A stretch of DNA of 64,000 bases from Actinomarinicola tropica (GTDB lineage: Bacteria; Actinomycetota; Acidimicrobiia; Acidimicrobiales; SKKL01), in NCBI RefSeq assembly GCF_009650215.1, contig NZ_CP045851.1:496001-560000 (forward strand), given 5' to 3'. This document shows positions 55,215-63,133 of this stretch, piece after piece. Numbering within the stretch: the first letter of the stretch is position 1; each line of letters starts with the position of its first letter. Below the pieces are notes generated by a model. It saw only the letters and a program-made list of their open reading frames with translations, ran no database searches and was not told the DNA's origin. The position numbers were made by a program, and so were the translations under genes.

Positions 55215-55429
55215 CGAGGAGCCCCACGATGCCCGCAAGCAGGGTCACCGGGCGGACGTGACCGAAGCCCTCGCTGTTGCTCCGCTGGTGGGTCGCATCC
55301 TCCCGTGACGAGATGGTGCGAGGAGCCACAGCCCACTTCTACCCGAACAGGTCGTCATACGGCGTCGTCTGTCGTGCCACCACGCCGGCGGGTAGGGTGG
55401 ATGGCAGCGCAGACTGCGAGGAGGACGGC

Positions 55430-56152
55430 ATGGCACATGCAGCCGCCTCGCCTCCGGGGCGAGGCCGGACCGTCTACATCGAGGAGCCGCGGGCCGCCCG
55501 CTGGTTGTTCGGCTCGAGCCAGGCAGCGTGGATCTGGCTGGTCGCGCGGCTGTGGTTGGGCTGGGAGTGGCTCCAGGCGGGGTGGGGGAAGGTGTTCGGC
55601 GGCAACATCACCTGGCGGGTCTGGGACTGGGGTGACAAGGCCTACAGCCTGACCGGCGACGCCAACATCGGCTGGGTGCGCAGCTCCGGCGACACGGGCG
55701 TGGGCGACTCGGTGGCCGGGTTCGCCACAGGGGCGATTGAGAGCGCCGAAGGCCCCCATCCGGATGTGGCGTACTCGTGGTACGTGAACTTCCTGGAGTG
55801 GATCCGCGACACCGCCCATCCGATCCTCGGTCCGCTCGTGGCGATCGGCGAGTTCACCATCGGCCTGCTGCTGATCCTCGGGCTGTTCACCGGGATCGCG
55901 GCGTTGCTGGGGTCGCTGTTGAACTTCTCGTTCGTGTTCGCCGGCTCGGCGGGCGTGAACCCGGCGATGATCCTGGTGTCGGGCCTGCTGATCCTGGCGT
56001 GGCGGAACGCCGGCTGGTATGGGCTCGACCGGTGGGCGCTCCCGAAGCTCGGTACGCCGTGGCATCGCGGCGAGCTGCTCGAGGAGGACGAGGCGGTGGA
56101 CCTGCGCTCGAGGTCCGCTGGCGAGCGAAACCACGAGCACGCGGGCCCGTGA
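55430..56152 (+). CDS. DoxX-family membrane protein
   Basis: A 240-residue protein with four hydrophobic helices: WIWLVARLWLGWEWLQAGWGK, PLVAIGEFTIGLLLILGLFTG, AALLGSLLNFSFVFAG and MILVSGLLILAWRNAGW. This is the DoxX/TQO-small-subunit layout; the RLWLGWEWLQAGWGK signature is typical. A soluble loop of about 70 residues lies between helix 1 and 2. DoxX proteins are linked to thiosulfate:quinone oxidoreductase or redox-stress membrane complexes. GAGGAGG six bases before ATG 55430 fixes the start. Followed after 67 bases by the alcohol dehydrogenase. Confidence 0.85.
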   Translation: MAHAAASPPGRGRTVYIEEPRAARWLFGSSQAAWIWLVARLWLGWEWLQAGWGKVFGGNITWRVWDWGDKAYSLTGDANIGWVRSSGDTGVGDSVAGFATGAIESAEGPHPDVAYSWYVNFLEWIRDTAHPILGPLVAIGEFTIGLLLILGLFTGIAALLGSLLNFSFVFAGSAGVNPAMILVSGLLILAWRNAGWYGLDRWALPKLGTPWHRGELLEEDEAVDLRSRSAGERNHEHAGP

Positions 56153-56219
56153 TGGCTCGCGGCATCCCTTCTCCGGAGGACGGCGAACTGATCAACGACT
56201 GATCGAAAGGGGACACGCC

Positions 56220-57269
56220 ATGCGCGCAGTCGTGTACCACGGGCCGGACAACAAGGCCTGGGAGGAAGTTCCGGACCCGCAGCTGGTGGATGCCACCGAC
56301 GCCATCGTGCGGGTCGACACGACCACGATCTGCGGCACCGACCTGCACATCCTCAAAGGGGACGTGCCCGCGGTGACCGACGGCCGCATCCTGGGCCATG
56401 AGGCGGTCGGCACCGTCGAGGAGGTCGGTGCGGCGGTCACGACCGTGAAGCCCGGTGATCGGGTGCTGGTGTCGTGCATCTCGGCGTGCGGCCGCTGCCG
56501 GTACTGCCGCGAGGCGCAGTACGGGCAGTGCATCGGGGGTGGCGGCTGGATCCTCGGCCACCTGATCGACGGCACCCAGGCCGAGAAGGTGCGGGTGCCG
56601 TTCGCCGACACCTCCACGTACCTGGTGCCCGAGGGCGTGTCCGACGAGCAGGTGCTGATGCTCGCCGACATCCTGCCCACCGGCTACGAGGTCGGGATCC
56701 TCAACGGCCAGGTCCAGCCGGGCGACGTCGTGGCGGTGGTGGGCGCCGGACCGATCGGCCTGTCGGCCATCGTCGGCGCCCAGCTGTTCTCACCGTCGGC
56801 CATCGTGGCGATCGACCTGGCCGACAGCCGGCTGGAGGCAGCCAAGCAGTTCGGCGCGACGGTGACGGTGAACAACAGCCGCGAGGATCCACTGACCGCG
56901 GTGAGGGGCCTCACCGACGACCTCGGCGCCGACGTCGCCATCGAGGCGGTCGGCGTGCCCGACACCTTCGAGCTGTGCACCCGCCTGATCCGAGCGGGCG
57001 GTCGGGTCGCCAACATCGGTGTCCACGGCAAGCCCGCCACCCTGCACCTCGAGGAGCTGTGGATCCGCAACGTGGCCATCACCACCGGACTGGTCGACAC
57101 CTACTCCACACCGACGCTGCTGCGGCTGGTGGCCAGCCACCGGGTCGACGCCGGCCGCTTCGTCACCCACCACTTCGGCCTCGAGGAGTTCATGGACGCC
57201 TACGACGTGTTCGCCCGGGCCGGGGAGACCGGGGCGCTCAAGGTCGTCCTGTCCCGCAACCGCGGATGA
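56220..57269 (+). CDS. zinc-dependent alcohol dehydrogenase
   Basis: A 349-residue medium-chain dehydrogenase. Catalytic zinc ligands are in TICGTDLHIL and LGHEAVGTVEEVG; the four structural-zinc cysteines lie in CGRCRYCREAQYGQC; VVGAGPIGLSA is the NAD-binding loop. It resembles the class that reduces short aldehydes in fermentative bacteria (AdhA/Tdh-like). GAAAGGGG seven bases upstream supports the ATG. With phosphoketolase and acetate kinase nearby, re-oxidation of NADH to ethanol or another alcohol is a reasonable inference. Confidence 0.9.
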   Translation: MRAVVYHGPDNKAWEEVPDPQLVDATDAIVRVDTTTICGTDLHILKGDVPAVTDGRILGHEAVGTVEEVGAAVTTVKPGDRVLVSCISACGRCRYCREAQYGQCIGGGGWILGHLIDGTQAEKVRVPFADTSTYLVPEGVSDEQVLMLADILPTGYEVGILNGQVQPGDVVAVVGAGPIGLSAIVGAQLFSPSAIVAIDLADSRLEAAKQFGATVTVNNSREDPLTAVRGLTDDLGADVAIEAVGVPDTFELCTRLIRAGGRVANIGVHGKPATLHLEELWIRNVAITTGLVDTYSTPTLLRLVASHRVDAGRFVTHHFGLEEFMDAYDVFARAGETGALKVVLSRNRG

Positions 57270-57279
57270 CCTGCCTCGC

Positions 57280-57445
57280 CGCGGCGGGCCCGACCACATC
57301 GCCGTGACCATCGCCGGGTTGCGGGCGTGGCTCGCCGACCACGGCTACGACTCCGTCGACCAGCTACGGGGCAGCATGAGCACGCCACCACCCCCAACCC
57401 CGCGGCGTGACTGGGCCAACTACCTGCAGGTGCTCGACTCCTCTG
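57280..57445 (+). pseudogene. dihydroorotate-dehydrogenase-like protein, C-terminal remnant
   Basis: The frame GGPDHIAVTIAGLRAWL, then HGYDSVDQLRGSMS and WANYLQVLDS matches the tail of DHODH-like flavoproteins (WLxEHGYESVxQLRGSMSQ, RANYxxxL). No start or barrel domain remains. In several fermentative actinobacteria this gene stands next to PFOR, whose N-terminal scrap lies 2 kb upstream here. Confidence 0.6.
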
Positions 57446-57514
57446 GACCACGCCGCACCGGCTCACCCCGTCGTCGCCGTCGGGCTGGAGCGCCCGGGTT
57501 GAATGGTCGCGGGG

Positions 57515-57661
57515 TCAGCCGGCGTACGCAGCCGGGTCGGCTTCGAAGGTTTCCGTGCACGCCTGGCTGCAGAAGTAGAACACGCGGCTCTCGAACTCTG
57601 CGGTCGCGGCCGCGGCTGCCTCGTCGACGTTCATGCCGCACACCGGGTCCTTGGCTGCCAT
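57515..57661 (-). CDS. YHS-domain small protein
   Basis: A 48-residue YHS domain: DPVCGMNVDEAAA and RVFYFCSQACTETFEADPAAY, with three cysteines arranged as in TRASH/YHS metal-binding domains. AAGGAGG five bases before ATG 57661 supports it. YHS domains occur in or beside copper ATPases and are proposed metallochaperones. It follows the Lon-like remnant by 32 bases on the same strand. Confidence 0.8.
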   Translation of the reverse strand: MAAKDPVCGMNVDEAAAAATAEFESRVFYFCSQACTETFEADPAAYAG

Positions 57662-57693
57662 GAGGTCCTCCTTTGGTTCGTCGTTCGTGACGG

Positions 57694-58205
57694 TCACGCC
57701 GCCTCCAGGACGCGAACGGCCGCGTCCAGGTCGCTGACGGGTCCGCACGTCGAGGCCGGGTCGGTCGACCGCGGTCGGCTGCGGGCAGGAGAAACACGTC
57801 GGCACCGGCCTGGTCGGCGGCGATGGCCTTCTCCTGCACGCCACCGACGGGTCCCACTTGGCCGTCGAGCGCGACCGTGCCGGTCGCGGCGATGGCGCGT
57901 GAGCGGGCGAGGTCGGCGGGGTCGAGCATGTCGGCGATGGCGAGCGCGTAGGCGAGTCCCGCTGAGGGTCCTCCCACGTCGGGTCGTGCCCGGAAGCGAA
58001 CTTCGAACGGCAAGTCCACGCGCAGTCACGGGTCTGCACGAAGACGCCGATGCCAGTGCCGCCGTCGACCGCAGGGAGACGCTCGGTCTGGATCTCGATC
58101 TGTAGCCGACGTCGCTTGCGTTCGACGGTGAGGGCGAGGCGGCTGCCGGTGGGCCGGGTCGAGAGCAGGCCCTGGAGGTCCGTGGCGGTGACAACCGGAC
58201 CACGA
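57694..58205 (-). pseudogene. PDZ/Lon-like (S16) protease, frameshifted C-terminal fragment
   Basis: Pieces in three frames rebuild the end of a YlbL/Lon-like protease. First comes VVTATDLQGLLSTRP with LALTVERKRRRL (end of a PDZ domain), then DVGGPSAGLAYALAIADML with the catalytic Ser and GPVGGVQEKAIAADQAGADVFLLP with the Lys, then DLDAAVRVLEAA at the stop. At least two indels (near 58020 and 57780) break it, and the N-terminal membrane and PDZ parts are missing. It abuts the decayed M50 protease. Confidence 0.7.
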
Positions 58206-58209
58206 CGGC

Positions 58210-59064
58210 GCGCCGCTGCGGTCTGGTATGTCGGCGGCGGCGCGGGCGGACAGCAGCCCGGCGAGGTGCCCGCCGTCGATCACCGGGTAGGTGCTGTGGC
58301 GGGCGGCGGGAAGCCGCGGTCGACGAAGTCGGCCACGACCAGGTCGGCCGGCACGGTCACTGGGGTCCAGGCCATGGCCTCGCTCACCCGGTGGCCGCCG
58401 AGCACGTGGCGGGTGGTCGCGCCGCCGGCCTCGCTCTGGGCGGCCTGCAGCAGGAACCACCCGATGAACGCGATCCAGATGCTGCCGGCGCCGTCGCCGG
58501 TGAACAGGCCCAAGAGCCCGATGCCGATGAGCACGAACGCAAAGGCGCGCCCCGCCGCTGCCGCCGACAGGGTGGCGGCATGCTGGTTGCCTTGGCGGCG
58601 CCACAGCCAGGCGTGCAGGGCCCCTCCACCGTCGAGGGGCAGGGCCGGGACGAGGTTGAACGCCAGGAGCAGGAAGTTGATGCGGGCGAGGTAGTCGGCC
58701 ACGCCGTGCACGGCAGGCGCAGCGCCGGCCGCGTCCATCGCCTGGGACGCCAACCAGAAGCCACCCGCGAGCGCGGCCGAGACCCCGGGGCCGGCGAGCG
58801 CGATGCGGAACTCGGCGGCGGGGTGGGAAGCTCCCGCAGCGCCTCCACCGTGTGCCCGAGCTCGTGCAGCAGGATCGAGGCGAAGAACAGCAGCCCGGCC
58901 ACGATCGCCATGAGCAGGTAGCTGGACGCTGCGAGCCCCGGATAGGTGGCGGGGCTCATTGCGGTGGCCAGCGACAACACAACCAGCGCGGCGACGAACA
59001 CCCAGCTCCAGTGCACGCCCACGGGCACACCGCGGATGCGCAGCAGGCTCAGGTTCGACTCCAT
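58210..59064 (-). pseudogene. site-2 protease (M50) with CBS remnant, internally deleted
   Basis: From ATG 59064 the sequence has VHWSWVFVAALVVLSL and FFASILLHELGHTVEA (zinc site HELGH). It then jumps frame to AEFRIALAGPGVSAALAG, with about 50 family residues lacking, and continues to LLAFNLVPALPLDGGG (third ligand Asp) and further helices. A second frame change near 58300 precedes STYPVIDGGHLAGLLS, the end of a CBS domain. Indels plus the internal deletion make it non-functional. Confidence 0.75.
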
Positions 59065-59071
59065 GGTGGCC

Positions 59072-59296
59072 TCAGCCGCTCCCACCGGAACGCTCACGAC
59101 CGGTGCCCCGGCGCCCGACGACCACCAGGATCCGCAGCGCCAAGGACGCAGACGCGGCGAGGAGCACGGCGGATCCGGCGACGGCGAGGCCGGTGGCCGG
59201 CCCGGGTCGGGCTGCGAGCGCCCGGGACAGCGCTCCGGTGGCCGCGACGGCGACGACCACGAGGCTCCAGAACGTGCGCCGGACCCGCGGGGTCAC
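59072..59296 (-). CDS. small membrane protein, 74 residues
   Basis: Two hydrophobic helices (TFWSLVVVAVAATGALS and GLAVAGSAVLLAASASLAL) followed by a basic, glycine-rich tail (GRRGTGRERSGGSG), suggesting both termini inside. No family recognised. Its GTG overlaps the cytochrome b stop, so it is translated with it and may be an accessory subunit. Confidence 0.6.
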   Translation of the reverse strand: MTPRVRRTFWSLVVVAVAATGALSRALAARPGPATGLAVAGSAVLLAASASLALRILVVVGRRGTGRERSGGSG

Positions 59297-60366
59297 AGGT
59301 GCTCGACCGCGCTGGTGGTGGCCGTCACGTAGGTGAGCACGATGATCACCAGCAGCACGGCGGTGGCGGCGCCGATGGCGACCGGCCGCTTACGCCAGCG
59401 GCGTTCGCCGCCGCGGTCGACGAACGGGACGGCGAACAGCAGCACGAACAGGGCGACGGAGCCCCACAGGATGGCCTTGAGGCCCCACCAGTTCTCCAGC
59501 GTGAAGAGCCACCAGAACATCCACAGCGGCCGGGTGATCTCGATGCCTTCGACCGGCGTCGGCCCGAGGCCGGGCGGGAACAGCGCGGCGAGCACGAGCA
59601 ACCCGCCGACCAGCGCCAGGCCGAACGCGCCCAACCGGCGCAGGTGGTGGGTGAACGGCTCCCGAGGCTCGGCCGCGATGTCGGCGATGACGGGGTGGGG
59701 CGAGATGCCGTGGCGCTTCACCAGCAGGAAGTGGACGGCGAGCAGTCCCAGGATGAGCCCGGGGATGATCGCCACGTGGGCGACGTAGAGCCGCACGATG
59801 AGGGGCAGGTCGGCGGAGAACTCGGCGGTGAACCAGAACCCGGCGCCACCGAGCAGTTCGCCGATCTCGAGGTTGTGGGCGAGCGCCTCGAAGCCCTCCT
59901 GGTCCCACTTGATCACCGTCCCGGTGAAGATGGCGCCGAGCACCAGGGCGAACATGCCCACGCCGATCAGCCAGTTCGCCTCGCGGGGCCGCTTGTAGGA
60001 GGCGGTAAGGAACACCCGCAGCAGGTGCAGGCCGGCCAGGACGTACATGGCCTGGGCCGCCCAGAAGTGCACGCCCCGAACCAGCTGGCCGGCCCACACG
60101 TCGGTGGCGATGCGCCGCACCGACGCGTTGGCCTCCTCGGGCATCGGGTTGAAGAACTGGGTGAGGACCACGCCGGTGGCGATCAGCACCACCAGCGACA
60201 CCGCGGTCAGCCCGCCCAGGCTCCAGCCCAGGTTGTTGGCGTGCTCGGGCACCGGGTACTGCAGCGCCTTGACACCCAGGCGGTCGTCGATGGCGTCAAG
60301 GGCCCGGCGGAGCACGCCGGCACCGTCGCCACCGACGTCGTTCGGGGCTTGCACAGACGCGGCCAT
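59293..60366 (-). CDS. cytochrome b (bc-type complex subunit)
   Basis: A 357-residue membrane protein with about eight helices. The two heme-ligating helices are visible: VRGVHFWAAQAMYVLAGLHLLRV (two His) and YVAHVAIIPGLILGLLAVHFLLVKRHG (two His). LNNLGWSLGG-like ANNLGWSLGGL and TVIKWDQEGFEAL are family segments. It would bind two b hemes and shuttle electrons from quinol. No Rieske or cytochrome c gene is adjacent, so it may belong to a reduced or alternative complex. ATG 60366 is chosen with AAGGAGG upstream; ATG 60369 is equally close. Confidence 0.85.
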   Translation of the reverse strand: MAASVQAPNDVGGDGAGVLRRALDAIDDRLGVKALQYPVPEHANNLGWSLGGLTAVSLVVLIATGVVLTQFFNPMPEEANASVRRIATDVWAGQLVRGVHFWAAQAMYVLAGLHLLRVFLTASYKRPREANWLIGVGMFALVLGAIFTGTVIKWDQEGFEALAHNLEIGELLGGAGFWFTAEFSADLPLIVRLYVAHVAIIPGLILGLLAVHFLLVKRHGISPHPVIADIAAEPREPFTHHLRRLGAFGLALVGGLLVLAALFPPGLGPTPVEGIEITRPLWMFWWLFTLENWWGLKAILWGSVALFVLLFAVPFVDRGGERRWRKRPVAIGAATAVLLVIIVLTYVTATTSAVEHL

Positions 60367-60914
60367 CATGCCTCCTTCGTGCGGGCCGGCCGCCACCGCA
60401 GCCCGAGGAAGATGCCGGCCAGGGCCAGCGCTCCGCCGATGACGATGGCGAGCAGGTCTCCACCGTCGACGCCGCTGGTGTCGAGCGGGTCGAGGATCGG
60501 CGCCTCGCCCGGTTCCGCACCGCGGGCACCGCCGTCCTCGCTCACCTCACCGATGGGCGCCACATCGGTGGCACCCAGGTGGGGCCGAGCCCCGATGGAG
60601 CGCTCCAGCAGCGACCGCGCCTCGTGCAGGTCCTCGGCGTCGAGTGCCTCGGCTGCCCGGCGCACCAGGGCGATGTCGACGCCCTCTTGGTCTTCGACCT
60701 CCAAGGCGTCGCCGACCTTGTCGTCGATGGCCTCCATGTTCCCGGGGGTGCTCACGATGAGAGCGATCGCCTGGCGGACCAGCTCGCGGGCCACCGTGCT
60801 CTCCCCGGGCTCATCGGCCGCTGCTGGCCGCGCCCCGACCAGGCCCGTGAGCAGCACGGCCGTCACCAGCCCGATTGCCGCCGTCCGGGTGCGGGGTCGC
60901 AGGTGTCCGGCCAC
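60366..60914 (-). CDS. secreted/membrane-anchored hypothetical protein
   Basis: A 182-residue protein with an N-terminal signal peptide (IGLVTAVLLTGLVGARPAAA), an extracytoplasmic helical part (ELVRQAIALIVSTPG, ALVRRAAEALDAEDLHEA), an acidic linker and a C-terminal helix (LLAIVIGGALALAGIFLGLRW) with a basic end. It therefore looks anchored with its body outside. No family recognised. Its stop overlaps the cytochrome b start, so it is probably an accessory of that complex. Confidence 0.65.
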   Translation of the reverse strand: MAGHLRPRTRTAAIGLVTAVLLTGLVGARPAAADEPGESTVARELVRQAIALIVSTPGNMEAIDDKVGDALEVEDQEGVDIALVRRAAEALDAEDLHEARSLLERSIGARPHLGATDVAPIGEVSEDGGARGAEPGEAPILDPLDTSGVDGGDLLAIVIGGALALAGIFLGLRWRPARTKEA

Positions 60915-61012
60915 GATCCTGACCTCCTCCGGGGGCGCAAGATCGCCGATGAGATCGTTGCCCTGCTCGTTGTCCTCGCACGCGCGGCAAGCGCGAGCAT
61001 TCTCTGGCGGGA

Positions 61013-61035
61013 GCCTACGACGTCTCGTCGTAGGC
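61013..61035. terminator. perfect hairpin between two minus-strand genes
   Basis: GCCTACGACG-TCT-CGTCGTAGGC is a perfect 10-bp stem with a 3-base loop, located 29 bases after the DUF302 stop. Probably its terminator. Confidence 0.55.
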
Positions 61036-61063
61036 CGTGCGGATCGCCATCACGGTGCGGCGC

Positions 61064-61453
61064 TCAGCCGCCGGGCGGTGCCGCGAGCGAGCTGATTGCG
61101 CGTTCGAGACGCGCCGCCGCGTCGCCGGCCAGCTCAACCAAGCCGTCGGCGGTGAGCAGATCGCGGGGATCAGCAGCGGCCACCCGAGTGCCGTTGGCGA
61201 CGGGCTCGAGAACGACGTTGCAGGGCAGCACGAGACTGACCGACGGGTCGACCGCGAGGGCCTGGTCGGCGAGGGCCGGGTTGCAGGCGCCGAGGATCTT
61301 CAACGGCCGGCGCTCGACCCCGAGCTTTGCTTTCAGCGTCGCCGCGACGTCGATCTCGGTGAGGACGCCGAACCCCTCCTCGCTGAGCGCGGCGCGGACG
61401 GCCGTCTCGGCGTCGGACAAGGACAGCGCGGTTGTCGCCTCGATTGCTCGCAT
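61064..61453 (-). CDS. DUF302 family protein
   Basis: A 129-residue DUF302 domain: AETAVRAALSEEGFGVLTEIDVAATLKAKLG split over the first helix and strand, then YKILGACNP-like LKILGACNPALADQAL and VLPCNVVLEPVANGT. This matches the well-conserved family pattern. Function is unproven; members appear near sulfur, copper and redox genes and may bind heme or metals. AGGAGG seven bases before the ATG. Confidence 0.87.
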   Translation of the reverse strand: MRAIEATTALSLSDAETAVRAALSEEGFGVLTEIDVAATLKAKLGVERRPLKILGACNPALADQALAVDPSVSLVLPCNVVLEPVANGTRVAAADPRDLLTADGLVELAGDAAARLERAISSLAAPPGG

Positions 61454-61563
61454 GGTGTCCTCCTGGTGTCGTGCACGGTTGTGAACGTCGAACCCCGCCG
61501 GGTTCGGCCCGGCGGGGTTCTCGCTGCGGATCGCTCAGCGCTGGGAACTCGTCCCCGCGCCCA

Positions 61564-61817
61564 TCATCCCGCCCCCATCGTCGAGCCGTTCATCGACGTG
61601 CCCGCCATGCCACCCTGGGCGTGCATCATGTCGCACTGCGCCTGCATGTCTTCGGGCATCTGCGCGTGCATGGCGCCCATGTCGCCGTCGTGCATGGCTC
61701 CGGCCCCGGGCGGCCGGGTCAGCGTGGTCGGGTCGGTCTGTGCCGCAGCGATGCCGGCGCCGACCCCAGGCTGAGGGCCACAGCTGCGCCTGCCGCCAGG
61801 ATCCGCTTCTTGGTCAT
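61564..61817 (-). pseudogene. Met/His-rich secreted protein with a frameshifted signal peptide
   Basis: ATG 61817 starts a signal peptide TKKRILAAGAAVALSLG; a one-base shift near a GGGG run (about 61768) is needed to continue into AGIAAAQTDPTTL and the Met/His-rich body (MHDGDMGAMHAQM, CDMMHAQGGM). Methionine/histidine-rich periplasmic proteins bind copper. A single slip in a G-run could be a sequencing error, so the gene might be intact in reality. Confidence 0.5.
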
Positions 61818-61920
61818 CGTCTTCATCTCCTCGGTCGGGATCTTCCTGCATGGTCGACCCGGGGCGTGGAGCCAGGATGGAGAACAGACGGAGGTGTCGT
61901 GGTTTGGATCTCCACCGCGA

Positions 61921-62815
61921 TCATCGCTTGTCTCCTTGTCGAGGGCCGGGCTGGCCGCGGTCGCGGGTGGGCTCGGTGGCGGCCTGGAGGATCACGACGG
62001 TGCGGGCGGACACGGTAATCGTGGCGTGCTGGTGGTGGCCGCGGCTGTCGGGCGGCTCGTCGGGCCGGGCCGTGTCGAGCAGGACGTCCCACACGACGGC
62101 GCCGTCGCCGATGTCGGGCAGGGCGAAGTCGACGTCGCAGACGTCGGTGTTGAACACGAGCAGAGTTCGTCAGACCTCGCGCCGCGAGGTGGCGTTCGGT
62201 GACGAATGCATGCACGGGCAGCAGTTCGATGGCGGTGACGTGCAGCGACCGCAGGTGGTCGAGGATCACGGGGCTGGCCAGGCCGGCGTAGGTGCCGCGC
62301 TGCTCAACGGGTACGTCAGGGTGGCGCGCGGTGAGCCCGCGGACGTGGGTTTCGTAGATGAGCGTGTCGTGCCAGGGCGTGTCGGGCGAGTGATCGTCGC
62401 CCCAGTCGAATCGGCCGTCGACGACGACGCTCTTGGGGACGAACGGCGCGCTGTCGACGTCGTTGGTGTCGGCGAGCGCGTCGTCCCAGATCAGCTCGCC
62501 GTCGAGGGCGCGGGTGTAGGGGTCGACGAGCAGCTTGGCCGGGTTGTGCCGTTCGCCGCGACCCGGGTCATGCGGGCCCCACGCCCGCAACCCGTAGCGC
62601 TGGCCGTGCCCGACACCGGGAAGGTAGGTGTGCCACCACGGACCGGTGCGCTCGGCGAGCTCGACACGCTCCTCCCGGTCGTGGTCATCGAACAGGCATA
62701 GGCTCACGCGCGTCGCGGCCGACGCGAACACCGACACGTTGGTGCCGGCGCCGTCGAAGGTGGCGCCCAGCGGGAACGGGGAGCCCGGTGGAAGCGGGCG
62801 CGGGCGCCGGCTCAC
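61921..62815 (-). pseudogene. glgX: glycogen debranching enzyme GlgX, internal deletion
   Basis: From GTG 62815 the N-terminal CBM48 and first catalytic segments read normally (GSPFPLGATFDGAGTNVSVF, LIYETHVRGLTARHPDV, IELLPVHAFVTERHL). After about residue 216 (near 62165) the frame breaks and continues directly with the C-terminal end (VFNTDVCDVDFALPD, ATITVSARTVVIL). The TIM-barrel catalytic core, some 400 residues, is gone. Its GTG overlaps the stop of the upstream CBM48 gene. Confidence 0.82.
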
Positions 62816-63102
62816 ACCTCGACGACCGAGTCGTCGCCTCCGTAGTCGTTGGGGGCGTAGCCGTCGGCGGCCCAGTCGTTCTCCCAGCGGCCGTCGTCCA
62901 GGAGGTACCGGAACCGGTATCGGCGTCCGGTCTCCAACGTGACCGTGGCGGTGAGGGTGCCGTCCTTGCGCCGCTTCATCGGCGTCGCGGAGGGCGACCA
63001 GTCGTTGAAGTCGCCGCACACGTGGGCGCCCGTCGCGCCGATCTCCGAGGCGAGCTCGAAGGTCACCTTGCACTGGCCGTCTCGGCCGGGTTGCTTCTTC
63101 AC
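62812..63102 (-). CDS. small CBM48 (glycogen-binding, AMPK-type) protein
   Basis: A 96-residue protein consisting of one carbohydrate-binding module family 48 domain: KVTFELASEIGATGAHVCGDFNDWSP, RRKDGTLTATVTL and YRFRYLLDDGRWENDW, each part of the AMPK-beta/isoamylase N-domain pattern. GTG 63102 has GAGGAG eight bases upstream. It likely binds glycogen or alpha-glucan and was coupled to GlgX, now broken. An open frame extends upstream but lacks family resemblance. Confidence 0.83.
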   Translation of the reverse strand: MKKQPGRDGQCKVTFELASEIGATGAHVCGDFNDWSPSATPMKRRKDGTLTATVTLETGRRYRFRYLLDDGRWENDWAADGYAPNDYGGDDSVVEV

Positions 63103-63133
63103 GATCGCTCCTCTTCCCGGTGAGCCGCGTACT

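Noticed and set aside
56149-56202. Tiny frame after DoxX (ARGIPSPEDGELIND)
   Set aside because: Seventeen codons with no ribosome binding site of its own; probably untranslated spacer before the alcohol dehydrogenase.
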